From NCBI GenBank assembly GCA_951802425.1, contig OX637799.1:310001-374000 (forward strand): a DNA stretch of 64,000 nucleotides, written 5' to 3'. This document shows positions 42,721-56,196 of this stretch, piece by piece. The notes under the pieces are model-generated. The model was not told the DNA's origin and did no database searches. It saw only the letters and a list, made by a program, of their open reading frames with translations. A program made the translations under genes and the position numbers. Source of the stretch: Clavaria fumosa (Eukaryota; Basidiomycota; Agaricomycetes; Agaricales; Clavariaceae). Numbering within the stretch: position 1 is the stretch's first letter; the number at the start of each line of letters is the position of its first letter.

Positions 42721-44023
42721 TAGTAATTCGTTGCATCTGGCATTAGCCCTGTCAGAGGCAGCCTCTGCGACCACAGTGGTTACTCCTCCCTCCCCAATGC
42801 GGGTACCTCATGTACCGACACGACCAGCATTGCGAGTGGGTAGTCCAGCAACAAACCCCCGAAAGCCCAAAGGAGGTCGCGAACACGCACCCTCGCCATT
42901 ACGCCCTGCAGTGCTTGCAAGGGACCGGTTGCAATATTGGACCTCCCCCTTCGGCTCATGTCGCCAACTCAGCCTACTATGCGTGGTGCCGCAGGTGGAT
43001 GCACAGATCCTGGCAAGGGTCATGCTTGCTTCACTCGACACCAAGACGCGAGAGAATTATGGGGCCGGGCTTCTCAGGTTCACCCAGTACTGCGACGCGC
43101 TCAAGATCCCGGAAACGCAACGCGTACCCGCTCCCGAAATCCTCCTCTCAGCCTTCGCAGCCAGCTGGGCAGGCAAGGTTTCGTCGTCGACAGCTGCAGG
43201 CTGGCTCGCAGGAATCCATTTCTGGCACAGTTACCAGGGTGCCCCATGGAATGGTGGCAACATGCTTAGAATCACGTCCAACGGCATTAAGAAACTCGTG
43301 CCCGACTCCTCCAGACGCCGCAAACGTGCACCAGTCACTCTGGCGCATATGCATGCGCTCGTTACACACCTCGACCACACAAACACCCGCGACGCCGCTG
43401 TGCTCGCTGCCGCTTGCGTTGGGTTTTGGGGAGTCTGCCGGCTAGGTGAGCTGGTCCCACCAAGCATCACCCTCTTTGACCCCTCCGTCCATGTCACAAA
43501 TTGCGTTAAACTGCGGCACGGTCAAACGGCAGGCGGGGTCGAGCACACCCACTTCCACATCCCGAAGACGAAGACAAGCAGTTCCGGTGCGGACATCCAC
43601 CTCACCACAATCTCAGACCCCTCTAGCCCCATCGCACACCTCCAGAATCACCTTGCGGTGAACGTCGCTGTCCCAATGCAATCCCCTCTCTTCGCCTTCT
43701 CCTCCTCACAAGGGTGGTCCACTCTGACGAAGACCACCATGCTGGCCCGGTGTAATGAAGTCTGGGCAGTCGCAGGGCTTACATCCCTGCCCGGACACGC
43801 CTTCCGTATCGGAGGTGCCACCGAGCTGTTACTGCGCGGCACCCCACCCGACATTGTCATGGTGCTCGGGCGCTGGAAATCAAATGCGTTCATAGATTAT
43901 TGGCGCCGGATTGATGAGATATTACCCATCTTCATTGCTAGTAGTCATGGTGATCCGCGAGCAGACACAGTGCGGTCCACCATGTCGTCATTCATCCATA
44001 GTCGCACCCGGCACCCCCGCTAA
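42713..44023 (+). CDS. YR retrotransposon ORF3: tyrosine recombinase
   Basis: 436 residues from the ATG overlapping the ORF2 stop. An N-terminal core-binding region (DTKTRENYGAGLLRFTQYC, then SSSTAAGWLAGIHFW) leads to the catalytic domain: Arg243 in GVCRLGEL, His362 and Arg365 in GHAFRIGG, and Tyr396 in FIDYWRR. A lysine-bearing IPKTKTSS segment lies between them. Spacing of R, HxxR and Y is that of phage-integrase-type enzymes. The protein should join the cDNA circle to the genome by strand exchange. It is intact as read. Confidence 0.9.
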   Translation: MFSSNSLHLALALSEAASATTVVTPPSPMRVPHVPTRPALRVGSPATNPRKPKGGREHAPSPLRPAVLARDRLQYWTSPFGSCRQLSLLCVVPQVDAQILARVMLASLDTKTRENYGAGLLRFTQYCDALKIPETQRVPAPEILLSAFAASWAGKVSSSTAAGWLAGIHFWHSYQGAPWNGGNMLRITSNGIKKLVPDSSRRRKRAPVTLAHMHALVTHLDHTNTRDAAVLAAACVGFWGVCRLGELVPPSITLFDPSVHVTNCVKLRHGQTAGGVEHTHFHIPKTKTSSSGADIHLTTISDPSSPIAHLQNHLAVNVAVPMQSPLFAFSSSQGWSTLTKTTMLARCNEVWAVAGLTSLPGHAFRIGGATELLLRGTPPDIVMVLGRWKSNAFIDYWRRIDEILPIFIASSHGDPRADTVRSTMSSFIHSRTRHPR

Positions 44024-44122
44024 TAAAACAATGTGCAGCCCACTCGAATCTGATCAGCATCGCAGTCTTTTAGGTTGGTGAGTCGCTGAGTACACGACTG
44101 TTGTAAGCCTACGCTCCTTGAT

Positions 44123-44343
44123 GGTTAGCCGTGTCCTCCGCCGCACCTCTCGGAGCTCAACGGGCTCGAAACCCCACACTCGAGTTATTCTGGTTTGCTC
44201 ATCCCTGCTCCTTTCCTTGGACCCTCACAAGCAGGCTTGCCTGGCTCCCCAGGTAGCAAACCACGATTATCCTCACCCACACCACTGACTGCTTTGACCC
44301 GTTCTATTGCTTCGTATCGATACAGATCTGCCGCTTAGTAAGC
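44123..44343 (+). repeat. Split direct repeat B1
   Basis: 221 bp starting GGTTAGCCGTGTCCTCC and ending CCGCTTAGTAAGC, repeated at 44513-44733. Confidence 0.95.
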
Positions 44344-44476
44344 TCGCAGTTTGGCCTAATCTGAGCTAGTGAAGTTTAGGCCACAACCAGTGCTTACTAA
44401 GAAAGTAATGGGAATGATGGCGCGGACAGTGCTCAGTCCGCCCCAGTCATTCTCTCCCCCAGCAGACGCATTCTCA
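44344..44476 (+). repeat. Split direct repeat A2
   Basis: 133 bp matching A1 and beginning directly at the end of B1. Confidence 0.95.
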
Positions 44477-44512
44477 CCCACCCACCACACCCTCAGCCAG
44501 TGTCTCGGTTTC

Positions 44513-44733
44513 GGTTAGCCGTGTCCTCCGCCGCACCTCTCGGAGCTCAACGGGCTCGAAACCCCACACTCGAGTTATTCTGGTTTGCTCATCCCTGCTC
44601 CTTTCCTTGGACCCTCACAAGCAGGCTTGCCTGGCTCCCCAGGTAGCAAACCACGATTATCCTCACCCACACCACTGACTGCTTTGACCCGTTCTATTGC
44701 TTCGTATCGATACAGATCTGCCGCTTAGTAAGC
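44513..44733 (+). repeat. Split direct repeat B2 (element 3' end)
   Basis: 221 bp matching B1; the match ends at 44733, taken as the element's 3' border. Confidence 0.95.
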
Positions 44734-45481
44734 AGGTGTTTGGAGGCGCCATCAGCGACGACCGCTTGTCGGAAACCCTCGCGGGAAGGGGATTGTCGCG
44801 TCCCTACTATGACGTCTTCCTTGTCATTTTCTCAGGCTGCTGCCATGCGCAGCATTGCCATATGGTTTCTGTCGGACGACGATGCCATCGGGGCATGGTC
44901 GATATTATTACCCCAGTTTTGATGCGCGCGTCTTTTCTTTTCTCTTTTTTTTTTTTTTCTTTCTCGGCCGATGGCGTCGTGGCAGTCGTGTTCTCACCGT
45001 TAGCGTGTCCACCCAGCTGGGCCCATCTTTCCTTCCCCCTCGGGGGTTTGCAGGGACGGCGTGTATTGTAGGGTCGCGTCGAAGTCCCTTGTTGTTATCT
45101 TTCTGGCCCCCAGGGTCGTTCGGCGTGAAGGAAGCAAGAACCCATGGACCGGGTTCCCGACGACGGCTGTCTGTGGCTCTTGTACATACATCCATCACGC
45201 ATCAAGCCTCAGGCCTCAGGTTTTAAAGGGTTTGGACTTCCGTTTTACATGTTAAAAAAAAAAAAAACGAAGTACAAATGCAATTTTTTGGAGAGTCATG
45301 CTGTGAGAACACCAGTTGGTAGTCGCATGTAGTAAGTAAGGACTCTCGTCCGGTTAGGGCGTCTTACACAGAAGCAAAATTCACTTTGCTAGTTGGCGCG
45401 TTGGCCCGAATGCAGCGACTTGATCAACTGGGTGGAGGTCGCCTGGTGGGCGGGCAGCAGTTCACCGATAGGCGATGGGTA
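44734..45481. other. Intergenic stretch, 3' of the YR element
   Basis: No gene is recognised. It holds a T-rich tract (about 44938-44960) and an A12 run near 45254. Small open frames on both strands look incidental. Confidence 0.4.
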
Positions 45482-46365
45482 CTAACCAGGAGAGGGACTC
45501 TGGGCCAACTGCAGTCTCCGTTCCTTCACCCTGTCTCTGGGATCCCTACTGCCAAACTTCCGGAACCGTGTGGCATAGATGTGCTTGGGATACTTGATCC
45601 CCATCCTAGTCTGCTTCGTCTGCACACATTTCCGCCACAGGTCCCTCTTCAGATGGCGCTTGGACAGCAAGACCCGTTCCCCCTCCCGCTCGCCGCCCTC
45701 CTGCATCCTGGTCGAGTCCGTGTAGGAGCCGAGGTCGAGGTTCTGCTCTCCCCATTCCTCGTCGAGGTCCAGGCCGTCGACCAGATCGTTGAGGTCCGCT
45801 ATCCGGTATGCATCCAGCAGAGCCTGCGCGAAGGCGGGCGCGGCGGGGAAGGGGAGCCCCGTGAACGGACAGCGCTCGATATTCGCGGGGACACACGCGA
45901 AATAGTACTCGAAGTCGGGCTGGACGACGAAGAACAGGGAGAGGCCGGCGAACTTGAAGCGGGGGTAGGTGTGGTCGATCGTGAAGGGGCACGAGGGGAG
46001 CATGGGGGACCGGCGGGCGGGGGCGACTGTGTCGAGGGACCGCAGCGCGCGCAGAGCCTCGTCCACCTGCCGCTTGGGTACGCAGATCTGCCAGTCCTGG
46101 ATTAGGCAACGCGAAAAGGGGAGACGGTCAACGCCGGTGCGGATAATGGCAATGGTGGGGCCGACGATGCGCGCACCATGACCACTCGTTTTGCACCGTA
46201 GTAGTTCAGGGCGGGAACGTCGACTACACAGCAGCAAATGTCTAGCCCTTCGAGGAAGAGGGTGGTTGAGCGTATGTCCTCCACCCCCCCGCCGTCAGGG
46301 GCCCTGTCCTCCGAATCATTTTCAGCCCCGGAAAACAAGGATTGAGGTGGAATCTGGTCGCTCAT
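45482..46365 (-). CDS. Probable nucleotidyltransferase-fold protein of an Agaricomycete family
   Basis: Exons 46365-46177 and 46096-45482 (intron with GTGCGC donor and CCAG acceptor) give 267 residues in one frame. The N-terminal block LEGLDICCCVVDVPALNYYG leads to GAKRVVMDWQICVP, which has the G-x-R-x3-D-x-(x)-I-x-V spacing of nucleotidyltransferase folds, although the second acidic residue of DxD is replaced (DWQ). Later blocks are YPRFKFAGLSLFFVV, FTGLPFPAAPAFAQALLDAY and DLVDGLDLDEEWGEQNLDL, then a basic C-terminus. I recall this block pattern from Agaricomycete hypothetical families; the NTase fold is an inference. The degenerate DxD suggests it may not be catalytic. It is divergent from the gene at 47151. 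Confidence 0.65.
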
Positions 46366-46479
46366 TGTTGCAATTGGGTGACCGGAAACGGAGTTCTAAA
46401 TCACCGATATAGTAATACTAGGAAGGGCTGACTACCGTCAGCGGAACCCTTGCTTGAATCAGCCAAATTTTGTACAAAC

Positions 46480-47040
46480 TAATAAATAAGTTATTTAATT
46501 TAAGAGACATATAGACAATAAATAATATATGTTGCCATAAATGGATGCAGATATCTGTGTGCCATTTCCTGCATTCCTCAGCCACTTTTGAGCTTGGTTT
46601 TAGTGAGAGATATTGTTCCTATGTATGTTGTCCATATTCCCCAGCAATCAGAATATTTTTACAATTTTTATCTCACCCAATATATGCAATTTGGTATTGT
46701 ACTCATCATTTTTACCTTTCTGACCTCTCTATTGAGTTTTGCAATTCATTCCAGTGAGATAAAACAATTCTAGAATTATTTTAAACAGATTGTCCAAGGT
46801 GGAATTTTTGATTTTGACCTCAATAATTTTATATTACGCCACAAGTGCTCGTATTTAAATATTGAGGCAAAAATTAGAAATTCTGTCTGAGACAATCTAC
46901 TCAAATTAAATCTGTGAACATTTTGTCTCACTAAAACTAAGCTTCAGAATGCCTGTGGAAGCCTGCAACTTCGTCGCAACTTTTGGGTCTGTGATGTAGT
47001 GGGAGGTCACAATATTTACAAACAACCCCAAGGAACAGTA
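46480..47040. other. AT-rich intergenic island with a MITE
   Basis: Strongly AT-rich against GC-rich flanks. It lies between the two divergent nucleotidyltransferase-fold genes and contains the inverted-repeat element at 46590-46946. No gene is present. Confidence 0.55.
46590..46946. mobile_element. AT-rich MITE, about 357 bp
   Basis: The left end GAGCTTGGTTTTAGTGAGA matches the reverse complement of the right end (TCTCACTAAAACTAAGCTTC), giving an imperfect inverted repeat of about 30 bp. The interior is AT-rich and non-coding. No clear target duplication was found. Confidence 0.65.
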
Positions 47041-47150
47041 AACTTATTTATCAATATTTGTTCCGTCGGACAGGGGTAGTTGAATTAAGGCCTGAGAGAA
47101 CCCTTGACAAGCAAGGGAACTTGCAATAATACTTCACCTTGTCCACAACC

Positions 47151-47942
47151 ATGTCGCACAGCGAGTCGAACATATACAGGACTGAAGAGAGACTGTACAA
47201 CTTCGAAGATCTTGGTGACGACGAGGGAAACATCCTGGTCCCACTGGAGAATTTGATTAGCGCGGCGTCTTACGTTGTTGCGGTCATCAACAGCGCCAGG
47301 ATACCATGCGGTATCATGGGAGGTCTAGCGGTGGCATTGAATGGAATAAGTAGGGAGACTAGGGATGTGGACATTGGAGTCATCAGTAGGAACTGGCTCG
47401 CAATTCGAGGAGCCCTAGAACAACATCTTGATTCTGGTAGGTACGCATTCTACGATAGAAAGGCCTAGTGGTATTATCACTGTCATATTTACCACTCTTC
47501 AGGCTGAAAATCCCGAGATCGAAGCTGGTCGCAGACCACCTCAGGATATTCTGCCGCACCGGTACCCCCTGGGATACATGCCGCACCCAGCACGAGATAG
47601 AAGTCGACTTGATATCAAAACGTGAGTTCTGACTTCCCTCAGGATAAACCATCCCGACTTCCCAGTTTACCAGCCAATTTCGGAGAGGAGGTCGATTACC
47701 GGCACAACCCTCCTGTGTTTACCTTGCCTGCTCTCTTTCGTTTCAAGCTGCTTGCGTACTGCAATCGGGAGGCGCGGCGAGACCTCGACGACATGGATGC
47801 CATCCTTCGGAAGGCTACGCCGAGGGCGATTCTCCAGTCGAGAGACAGTTTTCGGAATATGGGCGTGGGGCCCGAAGTGATTGAAGGAATAGACGAGGAA
47901 TATGTTGAATTAAGACAACTGTTGTTTGAGCTCCTTCAGTAA
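47151..47942 (+). CDS. AbiEii-like nucleotidyltransferase-fold protein
   Basis: Exons 47151-47440, 47503-47621 and 47674-47942 join in frame to 225 residues. The nucleotidyltransferase signature is clear: GIMGGLAVALNG (Gly57-Gly58), the metal-binding pair RDVDIGV (Asp72, Asp74), and a third carboxylate in EIEVDLIS (Asp132). The C-terminal helix FRFKLLAYCNREARRDLDDM has the K-x-R-x-D pattern common in AbiEii/MNT-type NTases. Bacterial AbiEii proteins are the toxin side of abortive-infection toxin-antitoxin pairs; whether this fungal protein is comparable is unknown and only the fold is claimed. The gene lies head-to-head with the relative at 45482-46365, about 785 bp apart. ATG 47151 is the first ATG of the frame. 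No symbol is assigned. Confidence 0.75.
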
Positions 47943-49860
47943 TGCGGAGCCTGGTCGGTTTCGCCAATTGCGAGAGAAGATGAGACTATCAATTGTAACG
48001 TTACGAAACTTTGTTCTTCCGCAGACATTCGCATCCGAGTCGCATACAATGAATCTCGGGTTCGAACGCAGCAGGCTCGTGGTTTGAGTACGTTGAGAGT
48101 TCTTCGGCTGCTCGTCGCAATTCCAAACCTAGTCACAGGCAAGTTCTTCATGCAGGGTCAATAGTCGGAGCTAAAGCTAGCCGAGCATAACTTACCCCAT
48201 TTATAGTAATTGTCGATCAAGGCACTTGGTCCGCACATCCTCCGAACATCCAGTCGTAGGTGTAAGCTCAAACTTTTTGCGCGAGCTGTCGCAGTTGATC
48301 ACGTATCGAACCCTTTGGGTATGCTAGGTTCTTCGGGCCAGTCGTTCAGGCTGATTTCCGACCAGTATACACGACTCTGTGCTCAGCGCGAGCGGTGCTG
48401 ATTGGTTTGGTCCCATGGGCTTACAACACACAGGCGCACGCCGAGGTTGTCGAGAAACCCTTGTGGGAAATCAGCAATGGTGGTCATGGAGAAGAACGTG
48501 TGTGGATCTGAGATTCAAGTTGTGGATGTGAGTAAAGATTACCCCGCTCTGCTGTCCTTATCACTGGGTAACGAATGGCGGGGTTTACTCGCCAAGGCGG
48601 GTGGTGTAGTCGGCGATACGTCGGCGCTGCTTTTTTTTTCTTTTCCTTTTTTCCTCACTCTCCTTTGGGCGTACGAGCGCTTACGTTCCATTCTTGCTGC
48701 CAGCCGCAAAAGGTCCCTTGTGCGGAATCGCATGGATCCCATAGGTAACACCACGTTAACACCGCCCTGTCGTCTCGTCTCATGTGCTGGTCCCTTGATA
48801 TTTTTTTTTCTTCTTGTTTCTCCTTGTCGTCTAGACTCTCGACTGGAGGAAGCCCCCGTTCCCTGCGGACAGCGGAGGAATCACCCCTTTTCTCGGTGCA
48901 TCAGAGAGTTGTGATTGCTGTGTCTAAAACGGTTGCGCGCACGACGGCCACGCGGCGGGGTCGAGAGCGAGCGTGCGTGTGCGTTGCCATCTGCGTCATC
49001 CGTTTGGGCAGAGTGCACCTGTCGCACGTCCCATTTTTTTCCATTCCCCCAAAAAAAAAGAAGAAAAAAAAAGAGAGACCCCTTCGCAGTGCCTCGCAGT
49101 GTGGTTTGTTGGATTTGAAATGCGGGGGGCGTGGATGCCGGCATTCGAGGGGTGTGGGGTTGGCTCTGTAGCGTGTGTGGGCCAAGGCCGTGACAGCGCG
49201 CTAGACCGCGTATGGTAAGCGCATGGCCCTTAGGGCCCCAAACGGTTCGCGCAGCGACCGAGGACCATTTATTATTACAAAGTACACTACGGTTGTAAGT
49301 AGTGCGTACTACGCGCGCGACGGTCGTGTAGTGTATGTACGTGTTCAGACCCCAACACAGGGTCGGTGGGGCCGAGCAGAAGCAGCCCTAGAGTCCCTTT
49401 AGGTCGGGTTCGGACCGCGACAAGTGCAAGCGGCGGCTTAGGTTGTGGCCCTTGGTAAGTAAAGCTCAGGGTAGTAGAAAAGGGTCGCTTCACGGCATTT
49501 TTTTTTTCTGAATGATATAGTTTATTTTAAGGGTTTGGGGGGATAAGGACGTCAATGCGGGGCATGCGACGGAGCGCTAAGAGTAACCATCCATCATCTC
49601 CACCATCGCATCTATCCATCTATCTATACCCATGCCATTGGCCAGTTTACGTGCCGATAACGCCAGAGATCCTTTTTTTAAAACACCTGTCCCCCCTAAA
49701 CCCCTTCTTTTTTTTTTCCTCCCCCAAACTGTTTGATGGATGCTGCGGTCACGGAGATTGTGGGGGAGTCCACGTTGCCGCCCATTAATAAAATAAATAA
49801 ATAGGGCCGTGCTTGCACTGAGCGCCTTTGCCAACAAAAATTCATTTTAGACCCAACACG
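47943..49860. other. Intergenic stretch without recognised genes
   Basis: GC-rich, with homopolymer T and A tracts (about 48630-48650, 49052-49071, 49499-49508). Several overlapping frames are arginine/proline-rich or interrupted and show no motif. A decayed gene here cannot be excluded. Confidence 0.35.
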
Positions 49861-50854
49861 CCTTTGTCACACGCTTTGATCCGGGTGCTGTGCGGTAAGC
49901 GGTAAAAAGTGACGCGACTTAGCATTACATAATTTACGTGAGTCACTACGCTTCCGTGTCAGTGTCGTATCAGTGTACAGTGTATATGATGTATGTACAT
50001 GTTTTGGTATCTCCTTTGACTTGTGGCTGAAGCTCTGAGGAGGGCTGGACTTGGACTGGGACTGTGACGATTTACTGTATTGGGTACGGTTTCACACATG
50101 TTATGTTTTGTTTCTTTTTTTGTTCGTCTTTTTTCTCTCCTTTTTTCTATGCTAACTCTCCCCCTCCTCTCTCCTCTCAGTGAACACACACACACACACA
50201 CATACACACTTTTTTACCACCATTTTGTAAGTCATCTTCGCCCCGTCGCTAAGCCCTTCCCTTTTGCATCCCTGCACTCTCTCTTCGGTGGCTCTTGCAT
50301 CTTGCCCCATTTCGACAATAAACGGGTCACTGCACCACTTTCCCTCTCTATTTTGGTTCTCTCTGCCGCCCATCAACGCATATACATATCTCACCGCCCA
50401 TACTCCCTCTCATCGAACTCACTTAACCCCCCCACCCAAAATCGCTGATTTTTGATTTACTCTCGCCTCGGCCCTGAATTTTGATCGCTTGGCTGGAATT
50501 TTCCCAAAGTGTTGTCGAGTACCCCTACGTTCCCCACACAACGAGCATTGCCCAGTCAAATTACGCACACACACACGCCAGCGAATCTCTGACCCCATCA
50601 CCGTTTTTTTGTTCTTCCTTTTTTTTATATTCAATTGCAAAGTCGAACGAAACACGTACAACTATCCCCCAGGTCCCGTCTCCTTCTCGGTGAGTGGACC
50701 CTTCCGAATCGGCACTGCCAGTGATTTATCTACCGCGTTGTTCTTCGTTCCTCCGAAATCACATCAGCCTCCTAACCAACCCCGGGTGCATTAAGCTCCC
50801 CCGTTTCTCCCTCTTCTACTTCACACACACTGTCCATCCACTTCCCCGCTCCTC
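49861..50854 (+). promoter_or_regulatory. Promoter and 5' leader region of the CreA-like gene
   Basis: Contains CT-rich tracts (50130-50180), a CA microsatellite (about 50184-50210) and an AT-rich block near 50620-50640. Two words fitting the CreA-type site SYGGRG occur on the minus strand (CCCCAC at 50430-50435, CCCCAG at 50667-50672), so autoregulation is possible. Two matches to so short a word are weak evidence. No separate gene is seen. Confidence 0.4.
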
Positions 50855-53423
<2,569 letters not shown>

Positions 53424-54111
53424 GGTGTTCATCTGGTTTTTTTTTTCTCATTTTTACCCCTTTCCGTTTTTCTTTGAGCCTTGCTTCGTGTGACGCTCTT
53501 ATCTCCCACAAGTTTTATTACCCTTTGACGGCGGCGCCGTGTCTCCCACCCACAGAATGTTTCGCCTTCCCGTCTTTCTGTTTAGATTCCCTCTCACAAC
53601 AAAATTCCATTAGAGAAGAAACAATTCCACCGCTCACCCACCCTCAAACACTGTTTTCTACGCAACTGCTTTAGAGAAAAACTTAGCCCCTTACTATTAC
53701 TATTCCCCTCTCTCCTCTTAAATCACAACTCAGTCGCTGCGACTATTGTCAAGAGAAGTGTAGCAATTTTATGTTCTCTTTTCGTCGTATGCTTATGCTC
53801 CTCAATAAAATGTACATGATGTACAATTTCAAATATATCAAGTAGGTTTCGCAGTGCCGCCCTCCTCGGCACGTCGGCCCGTCATGTTTCTCTCCGCCAC
53901 CCACCGACGCCGTTGTTCTCCCTCCACCCACCGACGCTGTTTTTCTCCCTCCGTCCACCAGAATCTCGCACTTTCTAGCGTAATCTTCCCTTATGGAGCT
54001 TTGTCATTTGCACTGCAGCCGGGCATCGCCCGGCAATCAGTGTCGAATCTTGCTTACATCGCTCACCCGCCAGCTGACTCAGGCAAAGTTCACCCACCAT
54101 CCTAAGATCAA
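53424..54111. other. Intergenic region with a short tandem repeat
   Basis: Likely the 3' UTR of the zinc-finger gene and the promoter of the next gene. A CACCCACCGACGC-type unit is repeated around 53895-53960. No gene is seen. Confidence 0.45.
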
Positions 54112-55459
54112 ATGGATCCAGTCGCCACACTCTACTCGCTCGCCTTTTCGCTGAAACTTCTGCTCAGGCATATCCAAGGCGGCCAGATCGACGTCGACAG
54201 CATCTCCGCGAACGTGGGGCAGATATGCGAGATCGTCGAGCCCCTGCGCGCGGCCTCGCACTCGGACCCGACTGTGCTGAGTGCGTGCGGCGCACTCAGC
54301 GCCACCCTGGCCACGACCGAGCGGCATCTCACGGCGTGGGAGCAGCAGCGCGCACGCGCATTCGGCCGTGTGCTTGCGTGGCTGGATAACCCGCGGCTGG
54401 CGAGGCTGCTCAAGCAGGACGAGCGGCAGCTGTCGCAGCAGCTCAACATCTTCTTGCTTGCACTTGTTGCTGTGGGGTATCTTCGGGGGCAGACCGCGGT
54501 CGCGGTCGCCGCCCCTGCCCCCGTCCCTCCGAGCGCGGGGGAGGGTGAAGTGCAGGTGTTTTGGCGAACTCATGTGGGTGCTAAAGTTAGTCCTACCATT
54601 CATTTCGGCCCCCGTCGCTTGCGTGAAGTAGTGCCTAGCTTATTCGGCGCTCTGAAGGTGGACCGTGTCTCTGCGTCCGCGCTGTGTGTAGCGCTGAAAC
54701 GACAATTTGGGGACCAACTACTTTCGCAACACCTTCAACATGCTCTGAATCGACTTGAGGAATTGAATGGCGGAATTTCGCTTGGAGATTTCCAAACCCT
54801 TGTTGGACGTGTATCTATCGTGAACATGATGGAGGAATACCAGTACTTGCGTACGTCGGCCTCGCCCCTGGTCAGCTTATGAGGTGGCCTCATCCTTGTG
54901 TGGGCACAGCGTCATATTCCATGGCGACCCAGAGTGATCCTCAACTTCCATTACTTGTCTGGGTTGACGACTTGCCAACCAATAACACCAATGAAGTTTC
55001 CCTTGCGTTGAGCGTCGGCGTCAAAGTGATTCAACACACGTCCACAGCAGCGGCCATAGCATGGATAGAAGAAAACCAAGGTGCTATGCGATGCCATTCA
55101 TCCCTCGTTTCAACTGACGTTTAGCATTCTCACCAGAGTTCCTGAGGAGGAACGACAGCGCTGACCGAATCCGCTTTATCACGGACAATACGCGATTCGA
55201 GGCCGATCCAGAGACGCCCAGCGCCCCTGCTGTTGTCAACCCATCCGCTGGCGAAGATGTCATCCGGTATCTTCGCGAGGGGCTATACCAGGTCCCGATT
55301 CTCGTGTTCTGCAGCCGCATTGAAGATACGAAATACGTGTTGTCGCACAAGGATACGGGCTCTACGATTGACCCTGCTGTTGTCCAGCTATATATACGCG
55401 CGCTGGCGGCAGGGACAATGGATGATGATTCATGGAAGGGATTCAATATTTTTTTTTAG
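54112..55459 (+). CDS. Helical-domain protein with C-terminal receiver-like domain
   Basis: Exons 54112-54850, 54910-55080 and 55125-55459 give 414 residues in frame. Residues 1-130 are predicted all-helical (CEIVEPLRAASHS, then LSACGALSATLATTERHL and LLKQDERQLSQQLN), similar in character to N-terminal four-helix regions of Agaricomycete STAND and MLKL-like proteins. A middle part (about 145-245) starts VQVFWRTHVG and is also helical. The C-terminal domain starts LLVWVDDLPTNNTNEV (Asp266-Asp267), continues GVKVIQHTSTAAAIAWIEEN, has IRFITDNTRFE with a central Asp, and PILVFCSR before a final helix. This order matches response-regulator-like receiver folds seen in bacteria (LWVDD-P-N--E, a buried Asp, a Ser/Thr after a strand). 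A signalling or immune adaptor role is inferred. No kinase or NTPase is fused. Confidence 0.7.
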
Positions 55460-56196
55460 CAGGTGAAAAAAAACAAGTCATCTTCAATTTGATCACGGAA
55501 AACCTACACCTCCCACCACCACACCCCCTCCCCCCCCCTTACCTGCCTCATCACACATACTACTTTAAACACGTACACTGGACAGCCGCATAAGCCACAG
55601 CCATGTTATACATACACGCACATTCAAGAAAAGAAAAAAGAAAAGACTCTGGTCACGGGATGCCTGAGATCTGAGAATCCGCGCGTGGTCGCAAGTGTTT
55701 GAGTCAAGCGCCCAGTGATATGGTATCAGAAAGGGGAAGCCGGTACCGGGTATCTCCTCGTATCATGCTGTACGCATGCGGTAAAAAAAGACGACCAACG
55801 TGTGGAGCAAGCTCAAACCACCCTCTCCCTTGGTAGTGGAAAAGGCCTGGCCAATGAGTTTGAGACTTTCCTGGAACGAGAGACCTGCCGTAGAGCGCTT
55901 GCTAGGAATGGCAGTTGACTAATTTGAGGAGTGACTAGAGTCTTGCGGGGAAAGCCTGATATGTGCAGCTTCCTCGAGACTCGCACACAGCTTGGAGTCA
56001 TACCTGCAGCTCGCCACTCGCAGGTCGTAGACCGCTATAAAACCCCATCCCCCCTTCTCAACTTCTCGTTGCGTAATCCTCACGGGTATCGCCCTGCATC
56101 GGCGCATATCGCTTTCTACCCCCCATGTATGTGTGGTTGCGAAGTTATTCTCCGTTCACCATCTAACGATATCCATGACACACAGACTAACATACG
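55460..56196 (+). other. Intergenic region upstream of the F-box gene
   Basis: No gene is recognised. It contains a C-rich stretch (55507-55540) and the TATA box listed separately. Confidence 0.45.
56036..56042 (+). promoter_or_regulatory. TATA box of the F-box gene
   Basis: TATAAAA, 155 nt upstream of the ATG at 56197 and followed by a pyrimidine-rich stretch. A TATA box with a moderate leader is normal for fungi. Confidence 0.5.

Larger units (their letters stand above)
38929..44733 (+). mobile_element. Complete Ngaro/PAT-type YR retrotransposon with split direct repeats
   Basis: Layout is A1 (38929-39061), three frames, B1 (44123-44343), A2 (44344-44476), B2 (44513-44733). B1 abuts A2 exactly; A1/A2 and B1/B2 are almost identical. 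This A1-ORFs-B1-A2-B2 order is diagnostic for Ngaro/PAT elements, which carry reverse transcriptase-RNase H plus a tyrosine recombinase instead of a DDE integrase. They insert without target duplication, and none is seen. ORF1 is gag with zinc knuckles, ORF2 is RT-RNase H (with an intron), and ORF3 is the recombinase. All are open and the element is CpG-rich, so it looks recent. Confidence 0.93.

Noticed and set aside
45386..46109. Plus-strand (239 codons) and second minus-strand (167 codons) frames over the left NTase-fold gene
   Set aside because: The gene frame with the intron at 46176-46097 keeps the conserved blocks; the others are GC-driven shadows.
47384..47458. Frameshift or pseudogene in the right NTase gene
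   Set aside because: A GTACGC donor at 47441 and an acceptor at 47501-47502 give an in-frame join that retains the third catalytic Asp block.
48061..48085. Possible tRNA B box (GGGTTCGAACGC)
   Set aside because: No A box or cloverleaf can be formed upstream.
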